DNA of 64,000 nucleotides from Ashinkailepas kermadecensis (GCA_034440615.1 JAOTOM010004130.1:1-64000); one strand, 5' to 3'; shown: positions 1 through 12,892, counted from the first letter of the stretch. Translations and numbers: made by a program. The notes: a model not told the origin generated them from the letters alone.

Positions 1-705
1 GTCGAGGGTCGAGGCAACGGCCGGCCGTGGTGGCGGGCAGTCGAGGGTCGAGGCAACGGCCGGCCGTGGTGGCGGGCAGTCGAGGGTCGAGGAAACGGAC
101 GGCCGCGGTGGCGGGCAGTCGAGGGTCGAGGAAACGGCCGGCCTTGGTGGCGGGCAGTCGAGGGTCGAGGCAACGGCCGGCCGCGGTGTCGGGCAGTCGA
201 GGGTCGAGGCAACGGCCGGCCGTGGTGGCGGGCAGTCGAGGGTCGAGGCAACGGCCGGCCGTGGTGGCGGGCAGTCGAGGGTCGAGGAAACGGCCGGCCG
301 CGGTGTCGGGCAGTCGAGGGTCGAGGCAACGGCCGGCCGTGGTGGCGGGCAGTCGAGGGTCGAGGAAACGGACGGCCGCGGTGGCGGGCAGTCGAGGGTC
401 GAGAAACGGACGGCCGCGGTGGCGGGCAGTCGAGGGTCGAGGAAACGCCGGCCGCGGCGGCCGGCAGTCGAGGATCGAGGCAACGGACGGCCGCGGCGTC
501 TGCAGTCGAGGATCGATAAATGGACGGCGCGGTGGCGGGCAGTCGATAATCGAGGCAACGGACGGCCGCGGCGTCTGCAGTCGAGGATCGAGAAACGGAC
601 GGCCGCGGTGGCGGGCAGTCGAGGGTCGAGGCAACGTACTGCCGCGGTGGCCGGCAGTCGAGGGTCGAGGCAACGTACTGCCGCGGTGGCCGGCGCCTGC
701 GACGG
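1..705. repeat. 39-bp GC-rich minisatellite
   Basis: A tandem array of about 18 units with a 39-bp period runs from the window edge to about 705. Each unit carries the core gtcgagggtcgagg followed by (c/a)aacgg(c/a)cggccg and a tggtggcgggca-type linker. Units differ by point changes and, towards the right, by small indels and degenerated copies (about 480-600). Because 39 is a multiple of three, the array stays open as a 13-residue repeat rich in Gly, Ser and Arg. There is no other sign of coding, so I read it as non-coding satellite DNA that may continue to the left of the window. Confidence 0.9.
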
Positions 706-2460
706 CCGTGTGCTATCTAGCCTTCCGGTCGTGGGCGTAGGAAGTGTGCGCAGCGGATCATGATCCTGGACAAATTTCGCGAATCTGGACTGCATGCGAC
801 CACCGAACGGGCGCGGCGGGAGTAGACGTAGGGGCCGGACCTAGTTTTGCATGTTATCTGCCGAGGAATTTGCCGCCGCAGTTTCGATTGTAGGGCTCCG
901 GAGCGATTATCCGAGACCACATTAATTTATGCGTCCCTGCTTATTGTTTCGGGGCACCAGATTCCTCCTTTTTTGTCGGGTACCGTTGCGGTTTGTGGGA
1001 CCCGGAGCAAGTTTTTGGGCCCAGCGTTATTTTTCGGTGCCGTATCGTTATTTTTGTCGGTATCAGCGCAGTGGGTCAAGCCACTTCCTTAATGTTAAAC
1101 TCCTTCGTGCTCCTGAACTATATCAGATGATCAAAATTCGTCACTGTCTTCTCGGAGCTCATCTGTGACCAGCGATATCATCTGCCAACTTTTTGACCGA
1201 ATAGACGGCCGAGGTTAGCTTTCCACTGGTGTTCGCGTATATTCAGTTTGGAGAGGACAATTTTGTTTGTTCCTGTCATAAGAAATCATTTCTGTACTTT
1301 CCATAGTCACGTTCAATGTTTCTTCTCATGGTCATGGCCAAACAGCAAGAAGATGGAAGTCATTGTTAAAGAACTCCATTCATCTTTTGACAAAAATGCG
1401 TAGATTTTTCATCGTGATAATAATACTCTGACAACCAATATCCAGACCAAGGCTATATTTCCAAGACTAGTCCTGCCTTTCAAAGAGACGAAAAACCACT
1501 TATGCCATCTTACACTACGTGGTCAGCTTTGGAATTTTGAAAACAGGCAGAGTCGTAAAACGAAACCGTTGAGTCGTGTTCAGTCTCCTAATTGTAATAG
1601 TTCGTAGGTTCGTGTGCTTCATAGGCTGGTTCCGGCCATGCCAAACAAAGCCTATGAAGTTACTGCGCGTGGCAGCGTTTTTTTTATTCACCCCCGCCCC
1701 TGTCACCTCGATCAAAGCCGCCAAATTGCTTGGGTACGCTCCGCATGCATATTATACTGAAATCAGATGAGGGATACCTACGCATAATGTTTGGATGATT
1801 AGGAAAAACAAATTGATTGGGCAAGCTAAAAAGCAATTTGCTTCTTAGTATATCCAATCAATTTGAATGTATCTTCAATATGAATATGAATCAGGCTGTT
1901 TTAAACGGCCTGGTGATAATTCATGCTCAATTATAATACAATACCGCAATCAGGTGCGAATCCAGAAGCCAGCAGGACACAACCCGATTCGGGAAGACTC
2001 ATCAAATTTGAAATGCTATCATTCGTTGTAACTGTTTCAGACAATAATTATTCAATAAAATATATAGATTTTTGAGCATGTGGTTTTTTAGTGCACAACT
2101 TTGGAAATATCGGTATCTTGGAAGAGGGAGCAAAAAAGGTTGCTCCCCTTGGATTCGCAACTGTCCGTAGATTGTCACCATAATTACGGATACCTTTGCA
2201 ATATCTGTCACCTACACTCGTAGCTAATTAGCAGGCTTTTTCATCTCTGTGCAGGCATGTATTGTACCACACGACTGCAAGGTAGGTAGGTTCCCGGACC
2301 ACAAGATTACAAGCTAGACAGGTTCTTGGAATACAAGAACAGCTATATGACCAGCTCATAAACCAGTCAAAAGCAACAATGAGGTCAGATTAATGTATTT
2401 CACGCTAGACGTTAACCAAACTTTCAATGGAAACAATGTATATTTTCTACTCGACGAGGA
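706..2460. other. No recognisable gene
   Basis: This AT-moderate stretch holds no convincing exon, RNA gene or intact element. Short ORFs here lack family resemblance and codon bias. Nothing in it matches the other repeat families of this window clearly enough to annotate. Confidence 0.6.
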
Positions 2461-2508
2461 GGTCAGTTGAGATCCCTGGCCGTCCTGGCTACGCTGACGT
2501 CCTGGCTA

Positions 2509-2541
2509 CGCGGTGACGTGGCCATTGGTCACGTCACCGCG
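2509..2541. repeat. Perfect 12-bp-stem palindrome with TGACGT cores
   Basis: The arms cgcggtgacgtg (2509-2520) and cacgtcaccgcg (2530-2541) are perfect reverse complements around the 9-bp loop gccattggt. Each arm holds a CRE-like TGACG(T) core, and the loop contains an inverted CCAAT box (attgg). A GC- and CpG-rich stretch follows at 2580-2750. This could be part of a promoter-type CpG island, but no adjacent coding exon was found, so the regulatory reading is only inference. Confidence 0.5.
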
Positions 2542-2969
2542 ATGGCATGCCATGAATCTGGCGATGACTAACACGTTTTCCGAACCCGGTGCGCCGGTGT
2601 ACCGTCCCGCCAGATTCGGCCGGCGGGGTTCCCCGATACCGCTGACGGGGCCGGCGTCGGCTCAGTCAACTGCGGCTCGGGTAGTGCGGCGCTCCTGAGG
2701 CGACGGGGAGGGGCTGAGGCGACGGGGAACGGCCGAAGGGGGACTTCCCCATGCATCGTCGTCGGTTTGGTGGTCAAATAGGCATGGGCGTCACATTGTA
2801 TGCCCTAAGGGGGAAACTCCACCTCCGTATCATTAATCCCGCCCCCCAACCAATACTTTGGCGTCCCTCCCCCCACACAGACCGAAGTTTGACCACTGAA
2901 CCTATGAAGGCGCCTTTAGAGAATGTTCGAGTGCACCCTTCCCCCTCAATGCGCTTTTTTCAGCCGATG

Positions 2970-3018
2970 GCGCCCCTGTGCAGGCCAGCGCTCTAACCAA
3001 CTGAGCTTCCTGGGCGGC
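2970..3018 (-). repeat. tRNA-like fragment, probably a SINE head
   Basis: On the - strand this reads as the 5' half of a tRNA: an acceptor-like start, a D-arm with GCTC...GAGC pairing around AGTTGGTTA (an A box), then the start of an anticodon arm. It breaks off before any T-arm or B box, so it is not a working tRNA gene. It is probably a truncated tRNA-derived SINE or tRNA pseudogene. Confidence 0.5.
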
Positions 3019-3235
3019 ACGAGCCCCCTACTTTCTTACCCAGGAACCGTCTCTTCCATTTATGTGCGTATTTAGTAACGTAAAATGTGCACCATATATG
3101 TAGTGGTGTTAGGTGTTACTACCTACCACTAGAAACACCGGGGCCACAGTATACCAGGAAAAAAACATTCCCCATCTAGCGCGACGGGAAAGCCTAAAGG
3201 GCAAAGCTGAGTGTGGTTTGTTTCTGCTCATATGT

Positions 3236-3345
3236 TGCAAGTGATGATGTAGACGGCGTCATCTACATCATCTACATCATACTTGCTACATTAGCTACAT
3301 CATTTTGCAACATCATTTTGCTACATCAGCTACATCATCAGAGAC
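3236..3345. repeat. (CTACATCAT)n simple repeat
   Basis: Irregular tandem copies of ctacatcat and close variants (ttgctacatt, tttgcaacat) fill about 110 bp. No gene lies within several hundred bases. The surrounding 2760-4130 holds no supported exon. Confidence 0.8.
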
Positions 3346-3974
3346 GCAAATAAAATAGTGCTCGAAATGCACCACTGGGGTACCATGTACGGGATTTTCA
3401 CACCAACTTAGACATGGATTATATGACCCCTGTCGAATCATTGAAATCTATGACCATCATATAGGTATCTATCTGTGTTGCGAAATGGTGATGTGGAATA
3501 TCGAAAAACATTCAGTTCGAAGGAGTTTAAGCGTTGAGGAAAATCGGAGGCAATATGAAAATGAAAATGTACAGTCGCCCGTACACGAAAACGGATAGCT
3601 AAATCAGGTTATGCAATGTATATCGGATATGTATCTTATACCATGTGGTCAAGATGCGCTGACCGTGACGCTTTTATGAAACCCGCAACTCTTGCCTAAA
3701 TTTGTATGCGAATGTTACGCTTCGACGCCGCCAGTAATTCCAGACTGTACGTATTCATCACATGCTGTGACGTGGGGCGTATCACTTTCCACAACTGACA
3801 ATCAAAATATTGATATAATCTACCGTTACTACTGCAACTAGATTATGCTTATTCTGGTCTAGTGCTTTGGAGGAAGAGGGTGGGTGCGCTTGAGCCGTTC
3901 ACATTGATCGGTATTATATAGGATACAGTGCAGCATATTCCAGTAGACAACGCCTCTCGGTGAGGGGCGAAGCT

Positions 3975-4035
3975 ATAAGGAGGGCTCAGCAATGATGGAG
4001 TTTAGGGGCGCATCGACTGCGTCGGACACGCAGCT
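3975..4035 (-). repeat. Short SINE-like fragment (taggggcgcatcgactgcg family)
   Basis: The core taggggcgcatcgactgcgtc recurs at 5483-5502 and, twice, inside the minisatellite of element A (about 10825 and 11181). At 5463-5502 the same core is preceded by (ttag)n and bracketed by an 11-bp duplication, which shows that the family moves. Read on the - strand, the family ends in an AACT/AACC-rich tail, typical of a retroposed SINE 3' end. Confidence 0.5.
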
Positions 4036-4134
4036 CCTCAGCAATGATGAGAGCTAATGAGGTCAAATCGCAATAGAGTGACCCACTCATCAGTTCTACC
4101 AGCTCCTCTGGCAGACAATTGGGAATTGTTCTTG

Positions 4135-4370
4135 GAGTTTATGATCCTTGGATGTAAATGAACTTTGGAGGTTGTGAACACTCCCTATGAAGCCAGGTTT
4201 CGAGGTTATGATGGTTGGACGTTATAAACTTCGGACTTTGTATACGCACCCTAGCCAAGATATTTTTTCTTACTTTATTTCGCTTGTTGGACGTTATGAT
4301 CCCTGGACGTTGTGAGCTTTGGACGTTATGAACTTTGGTAGTCAATGAACATTGGATGTTATGGATGCTC
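4135..4370. repeat. Degenerate tandem repeat (ttggacgttatgaactt)
   Basis: About ten irregular copies of a 17-18 bp unit built on ttggacgttatgaac and variants (ttggatgt, ttcgaggttatgatgg) are spread over about 230 bp. The ORFs that cross it are by-products of the repetition. Confidence 0.6.
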
Positions 4371-4570
4371 CCCGTCTCGACAGTCGGATGGAGGTGTTAG
4401 AACAATACCGTGTCCAGTATTTTGTGCTTTGAAGGAAGATGTGCTGATCCATGGGTATAATCATGGAATTCTTATTGATGGTGGTGGTACTGATTACATG
4501 GTTTCACCAGGAATGCGTGCTAAAGTAGAGGACTGTGGGTGTAAGTGGTGGATCCAAAGAAATTCCCGAT

Positions 4571-4578
4571 GATACAGG
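4571..4578. repeat. Left target-site duplication of element A
   Basis: The 8 bp gatacagg lie immediately before the terminal CAGTGGCGTCGCC of element A and recur exactly at 12396-12403, immediately after its right end. Eight base pairs is the duplication size made by hAT-superfamily transposases. Confidence 0.85.
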
Positions 4579-5462
4579 CAGTGGCGTCGCCACGAAATTC
4601 TTACAGGGGGGGCAAGGTCGAAAGGGGGCCTCCTGTTACACGAAAGGGGGCCTCCCTTGTGTTAATGTCTCATATTGTTTTTAGGCTCTTATACTATGGT
4701 TCGAGGATGGGGAACATGATTTCATATTGGTTTTTGTTTATTCTTGGCATGGTGCATCATTTACTCAAAACGCAATAGCATTAATCATTTTGACTGAAAA
4801 CTGGGCCATACCAACTTGGCCATACCAGGGTATACCAGGGAAAACTGGGCCATACCAGGGTATAAATAAGTAATATTTGGATAAATGCATAAGTGCCAAA
4901 ACAAACCATCGTCTCAATGCTTTCTCGAATCTTCCCGCTGGCCTCTAGATTGCAGCGAGCTGGCGGGGCTGGTGCTAAGCATATATCTTACAGATATCTG
5001 CCATTGATCAACCCACTTTTAAGTCCTTCAAGTCCAACTGAATATAGCTAGATTCATCACTACTGTTATTTATTCCCATCAGCTTGATGTCATAAGCAAA
5101 GCTTGAACGACCATTTCTCAGTCGAAGGACGACAATTTCGTAAAGGTGACAACGAGAAGTGGATTGCATTAGTTTTTTTAGCGTCATCTTAGGAATTTGT
5201 TTATTTTTATAACATTTGGTGCTGGCTGCAAGGCAACTGTCACACGAGCTAAAATATATCCTCAGCGAATAAATTCACGGCAAGAACAAGCATTGAACAC
5301 CAATGCATAAATGACAATGCAACAATGTAACAATGTCAGTACATACATAATCCAAGCCTTCAAATTCCACGCCGTCACGCCCATCGTTTTCGCTGTGCTG
5401 TGCCGTTTTGTAAATGACGTTGAGAAGGTATGGAAGCTGGGAAGCTCTAATCATGCAGGCTG

Positions 5463-5502
5463 TTAGTTAGTTAGTTAGTTATTGTGGTTTAGGGGCGCAT
5501 CG
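5463..5502 (-). repeat. 40-bp SINE-tail insertion in element A
   Basis: (ttag)n, attgtggttt and aggggcgcatcg are inserted between two copies of the 11-bp catgcaggctg (5452-5462 and 5503-5513). The corresponding place in element B (about 43217) has a single catgcaggctg and no insert. This is an empty-site comparison within one window and shows retroposition after A and B diverged. Confidence 0.75.
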
Positions 5503-5974
5503 CATGCAGGCTGTAATAACAGAAAAGAAGTTTGTTGGAAGAAAATGCATTTAAAAACATCATTCATCCCATTTCGTATGGGGCATGGATGTTGTATTGT
5601 ATGCTTATGAGGGGTAATTTGTCCCCTCAATGTTGGCTTTTCCCCATGGGCGTATGTTTGGGAAAATTATTGAGGGACCAGTGGAGTACCTATATTTGCG
5701 TCAAGCAGGAGGGGACAAACGGATTTGCAGGGGGGGGGGGGCACCTACGCCCATTAAAAAGTCCTTGGATTTCGACCGCTATGTTGTCAAAGGGTACATT
5801 TCGAAATAATATAATTAGTCATCAACTAAATTGTCCTGTGGAGGGGCCTAATCTACCACTATGGTTTCTGATTGGTCGGATTTCAACCCTCACTCCACCA
5901 CTCAGTTCCAAGGCTTTATTTTGGTATCCCTTGATAAGTTACCTCACACTGCTGAAATTACACCAATACCACAA

Positions 5975-6775
5975 ACCCGGATCGGTATCCCAAAAAATCA
6001 AGCTGGAGCCTTCCAAAAAAGGAGAGATTCCAGCAAATAAATGTCAGGGTCAGGAAAATGGCTCTGTTGCACCGAACATTTTTTTCAAGATGCCTTCAAA
6101 AATTGCGTATGACACCGAAAAGCATACCGGATCTCGAAAAATCGAGGTGGGATACATGGCGTCAGAGGTTCGAAAAATCAGGCCGGGATTCGGACTTTTA
6201 ATTTAAAAAAACAGAAAAGATCCACAAAAATCGCGTTGAGCCCAGAAAGCTGGCGTTGGGTCTCCGGAACCACGTGCCTGGGCGCGATAAGTCGCGCTGG
6301 GACCCAGAAAAAATCGCACCGAAGCCCCAAAATCATACTGGGGCCCCACAAATGTGTGTCAGACGCCCCAAATATACACAGCGGGACCCTAAGAGTACAA
6401 CGGTGCCAGAAAGTACAACTAACCCCCCAAAGCGCACAGTCTCCCAAAAAGCGATAGGGCCTTAAAACATGCGTTGTAGCCCTAAATAAACATACCGGGA
6501 GCTCTAAGAAAAATACACTGCAAGCTCGCAAGGCGCACAGGGGCCATGAGAACGCACAAGGGCCTGGAAAAGAGGCTGGGGCCACGAAAGGCAACATGGT
6601 TCCAAAACGTACAAAACGACCGGGAGCTAAATAAACACATCGGGATCTTCGAAAACGCCCAGACACGTAAAAAATACTCGGTGCACAAAAAAAAACGCAA
6701 CAAAGCCCTAAAACGAGCAGGGTTTAGAAGATGTATTAGGCCCATAACTTCAAAGTAAAATGTATTACCCACCAC
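5975..6775 (-). repeat. Inverted copy of the 7200-7900 segment in element A
   Basis: This block reads, in reverse complement, like the segment starting near 7200 of the same element, including the blocks around 'cgcgtggttccgg', 'cttatcgc' and 'tgtgtttattt'. Element B goes straight from the equivalent of 5965 to that of 6770 (43665 to 43690) without it. It is therefore an inverted duplication specific to A, with about 430 bp between the arms. ORFs in it are mirror shadows. Confidence 0.7.
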
Positions 6776-9700
6776 TTTAAAATACAAAATTTTACAATTT
6801 TAGGCATTCCAGTTCATAGCACCCGGTCGCCACGACGGCAACGTCAGTGCACGTGCACACCCATTTTTCGTATTCGGTGCATTCGCCACACTTCGTGCGA
6901 TGCTATGGTTTCTGCTAGGCCTACTGCGTTTTGCTAATTGCTGCCACATGATAGACTTGCACCATATTTGGCGTGATGGAATGATTCGCATAGGCGTTCG
7001 CTTCGAAAAGTCGATTGATTAAATTCGATCATTAGTTTCCTACTTCCCACATTTTCTGGTAGCTATGAAATGCGGTTTCCGCTGAGCTTTGATGCACTTC
7101 ATATCTTTGCTGCTATCCTCCCAGATTGGATACCAGACCGAGGCCAAGCCTCGGCGTTTTTTTTTAACCCGTTGCGTCTTTCTTGGTCTATGATTGTGTA
7201 TTATGGCTCCAATCCATTTTTGTTAGCGGCCTAAAGCATTTTCGAACCCCGTGCTCGTTTTAGGGTTTGTTGAATTTTTGTGCACAGAGGATTTTTTTGA
7301 CGTGTCAGGGCGTTTTCGAAGATCCCGATGTGTTTATTTAGCGCCGGTCTTTTTGTTTGTTTTGGAACCATGTTGCCTTTTGCGGCCCCAGCCACCTTTT
7401 CATGCTATTGTGCGTTATCATGACCCCTGTGTGCCTTGAGAGCTTCCGGTGTATTTTTTAGACCTCCCGGTATGTATATTTATGGCTGCAACGCATGTGT
7501 TAAGGCCCTGTCGCTTTTTGTGAGACTGTGCGCTTTGGAGGGTCAGTTGTATTTTCGGCCCCCGTTGTGCTCTTAGGGTCCCGATGCGTTTATTTTGGGC
7601 TTCTGACGCACACTTGTGGGGCCAAAGTACAATTTTGGGGCTTCGGTACGATGTTTCTAGGTCCCAGAGTGGCTTATCGCACCCAGGCGCGTGGTTCCGG
7701 GGACCCAACCCCAGTTTTCTGGTCTCAATACGATTTTGTGAAACTTTTCTGATTTTTTTTAAAAGTCCGAATCACGGCCTGATTTCTCGAGCACTTGGCG
7801 CCATGTTTTTGTATCCCACCTCGATTGTTCGAGATCCGGTTTGTTTTTCGGTGCCGTACGCAATTTGTGAAGGCATCTGATAATATGTTCGGTGCTCCAG
7901 AGCCATTTTTTTACCTGGGCATTTAGTTGTTGGAATCCATCCTTATTTTGGAGGGCTCCAGCTTGATTTGTGTTTGTGTTTGTGGTCACACTGTGCTTAC
8001 GTGTGGCCCTAGAGGGCAATTTTTTAGAGCCTCGACGGATGGGAATTGTGGGTCCCAAGCGCGATATTTGGGGGCCCGGTTCGAGTTTGTGCGATGCGTT
8101 GTATTTAGCTGTGGCCCCAACGCGATTTTTGCGGTTCCTGTCGCAATTTTTCAGGCCTCGGAGCGAGTTTTCCGGTGCTCGCCGTATTTATTTGGAGACC
8201 CATACGCGAATTCTGGTGGACCGACGCGAATTTTGGTGGCCCCAGCGCGATTTTTGAGGCCCCGACACGATTCTTGGGCGCTTATCCCTCTCAGGATGGA
8301 GGGGGCATTTGCCCCTTTGATATAGCACTGCGGCCACTGAAGGAGTATTTTTTGTCCCAGAGTGACATTCCGGTTAAGATTGATTTTGGGGGCAGCTGCA
8401 ACTTTTGGGGCCCCGGCGCGACCTTCTGGGCCTCCAATGTGATTTTCAATGGCTGCGACGCGACTTTTTTGGGTCAAATGTGATCTTTTGGGCCCCGACG
8501 TCATTTTCTTGGATCCCTAGCGCGAGCTATAGCGGCCTCGACACTTTTTGGGGTCCAATGCGTTTTGGAGGCTTTTGGTGTCATTGTTGGGCCCCCAGAG
8601 TGACTATTCATGTCCGGATTGTTCTTCGTTGCTCCGGCTTCATTTGTTTTGGTCCCAATGAGACTGTTGGGGCACGGTACGACCTGTCGTGCCCATGGCA
8701 TGATTTTCGTGGTCCGGGCGTGAATTTTTGGTACCCCAGGCTGAGCGTAATTTGCGGGGGCCCCGGCCGGATCTTTTGGGGCCCATATCGTGATATTAAA
8801 ATACCCAGACTCGACTCTTACTATTTCTTAGGGGTTCTTCTTGCAAATTATAGGCCTCCTGTCGCGTCGTCTCATTTCCTAGAGCCTTTTTACCGGTTTT
8901 CGATGGCTCCCTGTGTGTCCTACCCTCCTCCATATTCAATGGTCCTCCTCTCCCGTCTTGGAGGGCCTCCTCTTGCATTCTGAGGCCCCTTTAACATGGC
9001 ATGGGGCTTCCTCTCACCTTCGAGGTGCATTTTCTGCCAAATTAGGGGCCTCTTGCCACGCCTCGTGTGCTTCCTCCTTTATCCTGACAAAGCCTTACCC
9101 GTCTTGAGGGATCTTCAATTTTGGAAACCTCACCTCCTTTCATACCTGCTATCACTCCCATCTTAAGGGCCTCCTCTCATTTCCTGGGAACTCTTTCCGG
9201 TCTTCGGGACCTCATTTGGTCCTAGAGACCTACTCCTTCCCGAGTCCGGCAGGTGCCTCATTTCTCTTCTAGAGGCCTTCTTTTTCAAATTAGGGGCCTC
9301 CTCTCACGTCTTGGGGGCCTCCTGCTCTGCGTCTCCTGCTCTGCGCTCTGGATTCGATCTTTACCCATCTTAGGGGTGGTCTCTTATCTCCTGGTGGACT
9401 CCTCTTCTCTCCCAGGCACCTCCTCTGCCAAATTACTGGCAACCTTTCCTATCTTAGTGGCTTTGTTATTTCCCGGCGACCTTCTTAGACGTCTTCGAGC
9501 CTTCTTTTCCGCTTGGGAGCCATCTCTCTTATCCAATGACCTTTCTCTCCTATTTTAGGGGCCTCCTCGTTCATCATGGGGTCTCGTTTCCAATCTTGTG
9601 TCGTTCTCTTCCGAATTAGGTGCCTCCTGCCACGTCTCTGGATCATCCTTTTCTATCTCGGTGGAACCTCACCCGTTTGGAGCCTGCTTTTGCGTCTCCA

Positions 9701-10199
9701 AAATCTCATCTCATATCTTCCTTCCTTTTCCGTCTTAGGGCCTCCTCTCATATTCTGCGGCCTCCTTTCCGGTGTTGGAGCCTCTTTTGCAATCCTGGTT
9801 GCCTCCGTGCCATATTTGACACTCTCTTGATTTCTGGGGACTCCTACCCTCTCCTAGGTGACTCCTTTTTCAAATTAGGGGCCTACTCTCACGTCATGGG
9901 GGCCTCCTTATCTGTGTCTGGAGCCTCATTATCCTCTTAGCAGGGTGCTTTTGCGTCCTAGTCCTAGATCTTCTCTTCCAGGTTCCTCCTCTTCCAAAAT
10001 ATGGGCCTCATCTGGCTAGTCTCGGTGGCCTTCTCTCATTCCTGCGGAAACCTTCTTCCCCGTCTTGGGGCCCCTATTGCGTCCGGAGAAGTCTCCCCTA
10101 TCAGGTCTTAATTTTATATTGCAGGGATTCCTCTTCCGTCTTGGGGGCCTCGTTTTCCAACTTAAGAATATCCTGCCACCCATCGGAAGCCTTTTCGTC

Positions 10200-12190
10200 T
10201 AACCTGGGTGGCTTCTTGCCCGTCTCGGTGGCATCCTTTCCGTCCTGAGGGCCCCCTTTTCGTGCTGGGGTCTCCTTTTCATCCTGGGGCCTCCTTTTCG
10301 TCCTGGGGGCTACCTTCCTATCTCTGTTCTCTGTTCCACGTCTAGTCCTACGTCCTTTTCGTCCTTGGGTGCATCCTTTTCGTTCTAGGGGCCTTCTTTT
10401 CGTCCTGGGGGCTCCTTTTAGTCCTGGGGGACTCCTCCCAATCTCTATTCTACGTCTTGGGGCATCCTTGCGTTATGGGGAATCCTTTTCGTCCTGGGGG
10501 CTTCCTTTTCGTCCTGGGGGCCTCCTTTTCGTCCTGGGGGCCACCTAACAATCTCTGTTCTACGTCTTAGGGGCCTCCTTTTCGTACTGGTGGCCTCCTT
10601 TTAGTCCTGGGGGCCTCCTTCTCGTCCTGGGGGCCACCTCAGAATCTCTGTTCTACGTCTTAGGGGCGTCCTTTTCGTCCCGGGGGCCTCCTTTTCGTCC
10701 TGGGGGCCTCTTTTTCGTCCTGGGGACCTCATCCCAATCTCTGTTCTACGTCTTTGGGGCATCCTTTTCGTCCTTTGGTGCATCCTTTTCGTCCTGGGGT
10801 TGGTTGGTTGATTGTTGGAGTGTAGGGGCGCATGGACTGCGTCTTTCGTCCTGGGGGCCTCATTTTCGTCCTGGGAGCCTCCTTTTCGTCCTGGGGGCCA
10901 CCTCACAATCTCTGTTCTACGTCTTAGGGCCTCCTTTTTCGTACTGGTGGCCTCCTTTTCGTCCTGGGGGCCTCCTTCTCGTCCTGGGGGCCACCTCAGA
11001 ATCTCTGTTCTACGTCTTAGGGGCCTCCTTTTCGTCCCGGGGGCCTCCTTTTCGTCCTGGGGGCCTCCTTTTCGTCCTGGGGACCTCATCTCAATCTCTG
11101 TTCTACGTCTTTGGGCATCCTTTTCGTCCTTTGGTGCATCCTTTTCGTCCTGGGGTTGGTTGGTTGATTGTTGGAGTGTAGGGGCGCATGGACTGCGTCT
11201 TTCGTACTGGGGGCCTCATTTTCGTCCTGGGAGCCTCCTTTTCGTCCCGGGGCCTCCTTTTCGTCCTGGGGGCCTCCTCCCAATCTCTGTTCTACGTCTT
11301 GGTGCCTTCCTTTTCGTCCTGGGGCCTCCTTTTCGTCCCGGGGGCTCCTTTTCGTCCTGGGGGCCTCCTCCCAATCTCTGTTCTACGTCTTGGGGCCTCC
11401 TTTTCGTCCTGGGATGCATCCTTTTCGTCCTGGGGTCTCCTTTTCGTCCTGGGGGGCCTCCTTTTCGTCCTGGGGGCCTCCTCCCAATCTCTGTTCTACG
11501 TCTTGGTGCCTTCCTTTTCGTCCTGGGGCCTCCTTTTCGTCCCGGGGGCCTCCTTTTCGTCCTGGGGGCCTCCTCCCAATCTCTGTTCTACGTCTTGGTG
11601 CCTTCTTTTCGTCCTGGGGCCTCCTTTTCGTCCTGGGGGCCTCCTTTTCGTCCTGGGGGCCTCCTTCCAATCTCTGTTCTACGTCTTGGGGCCTCCTTTT
11701 CGTCCTTGGGTGCATCCTTTTCGTCATGGGGTCTCCTTTTCGTCCCGTGGGGGCCTCCTTTTCGTCCTGGGGGCCTCCTCCCAATCTCTGTTCTACGTGT
11801 TGAGGCCTCATTTTCGTCATGGGGGCCTCCTCCCAATCTCTGCTCTACGTCTTGGGGCCTCTTTTTTCGTCCTGGGGGCCTCATTTTCGTCCCGGGGGGC
11901 CTCCTTTTCGTCCTGGGGGCCTCCTCCCAATCTCTGTTCTACGTCTTGAGGCTTCCTTTTCGTCATGGGGGCCTCCTCCCAATCTCTGTTCTAGGTCTTG
12001 GGGAATCTTTTTTCGTCCTGGGGCCTCCTTTTCGTCCCGGGGGGCCTCCTTTTCGTCCTGGGGGCCTCCTTCCAATCTCTGTTCTACGTCTTGAGGCCTC
12101 CTTTTCGTCATGGGGGCCTCCTTTTCGTCATGGGGCCTCCTTTTCGTCCTGGGGGCCTCCTCCCAATCTCTGTTCTACGTCTCTGATAGA
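10200..12190. repeat. 21-bp minisatellite (cctccttttcgtcctgggggc) of element A
   Basis: The main unit cctccttttcgtcctgggggc is repeated about 60 times or more. It is interspersed with a second module, ccaatctctgttctacgtcttg, which together with two to four 21-mers makes higher-order units. Near 10490-11250 a longer period of 356 bp is superimposed: the segment beginning tggttgattgttggag occurs at 10805 and again at 11161 with similar flanks. Twenty-one is divisible by three, so several frames of both strands are open for hundreds of codons. These are not genes. Confidence 0.9.
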
Positions 12191-12395
12191 GACTTGATTA
12201 TATTTCCTGGTGGCCTCGTCAGTTTTGAGGCCTCATTGACAGCATGATATTCTGTCCCGTCGGCCTCCTTGCTCACCTTTTTTGCTGTGCATTTGCGGAT
12301 AGGGGCCTCCTCAAATTTCAGGGGGGGGCGGCGCCCCCCCTGTTTCACGGCAGGGGGGGCGACTGCCCCCCCTGCCCCCGGTGGCGACGCCCTTG

Positions 12396-12403
12396 GATAC
12401 AGG
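12396..12403. repeat. Right target-site duplication of element A
   Basis: A perfect repeat of gatacagg (4571-4578) directly follows the terminal ggtggcgacgcccttg. Confidence 0.85.
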
Positions 12404-12540
12404 GGTTTCGAGGGTTTTTTTTTGGGGGGAAAGGGGAAAAAAAAAAAAAAAAAAAGGGGGTTTTTTTGGAGGGGGGGGGGGGGGAGGGGATGTTTAAAGC
12501 TAAAAAATATTAAAAAAAAAAGAAGAAGGGTTGGGGGTGT
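12404..12540. other. Homopolymer-rich block of doubtful accuracy
   Basis: Runs of T, G, A, G, T and G follow each other, including about 20 A and a G run of about 14. The pattern directly follows the element A target duplication. It may be a real low-complexity tract, but it looks like a badly resolved consensus. ORFs crossing it should not be trusted. Confidence 0.5.
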
Positions 12541-12892
12541 TCTTCTACACACATCAGATTAATGTGAGGTGCCCAATTGCATAGCCTACATAATCTAGTT
12601 TGCTCCCAATACATAAACCCATTAGTTGACGGCCAAAACGTATTGGATGTGATATATTATTCAAGCGGAACTACTCGTCCTATGTAGTGTACCTATTTTC
12701 ACATGTCCCGTGCCGCCCCAGCTCTCACCAAACCATCCCGCGAAGGCAGACGTTGCGGCTCACGGATAATACCCCAATGTGCAAAATGCACTTAATTTGG
12801 AATGCTATCGGTGTCGGATGCGGTTGGGTCAGATCGCAATTCATGGCTCCTTTGACTGCGTTACATCTTCCTCTAGACAAGCTGGATGGGAC

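Larger units (their letters stand above)
4579..12395. mobile_element. Element A: 7.8-kb non-autonomous hAT-like transposon
   Basis: The left end CAGTGGCGTCGCCACGAA and the right end (reverse complement CAAGGGCGTCGCCACCGG) form a short imperfect TIR. A perfect 8-bp duplication (gatacagg) brackets them. TIRs beginning with CA(G) and 8-bp duplications are hAT hallmarks. The arm gtggcgtcgccac is itself a palindrome. No ORF resembles a hAT transposase (no BED finger, no RNase-H fold or C-terminal dimerisation block), so movement must have depended on an enzyme supplied in trans. The interior holds a unique left part (4600-5960), an inverted duplication (about 5975-6770 versus 7200-7900), degenerate 'gggccccggcgcgattttt' sequence (7250-8900), a degenerate 'ggggcctcct' region (8900-10200) and a 21-bp minisatellite (10200-12190). 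The left 0.5 kb, the middle and the last 100 bp match element B. Confidence 0.85.
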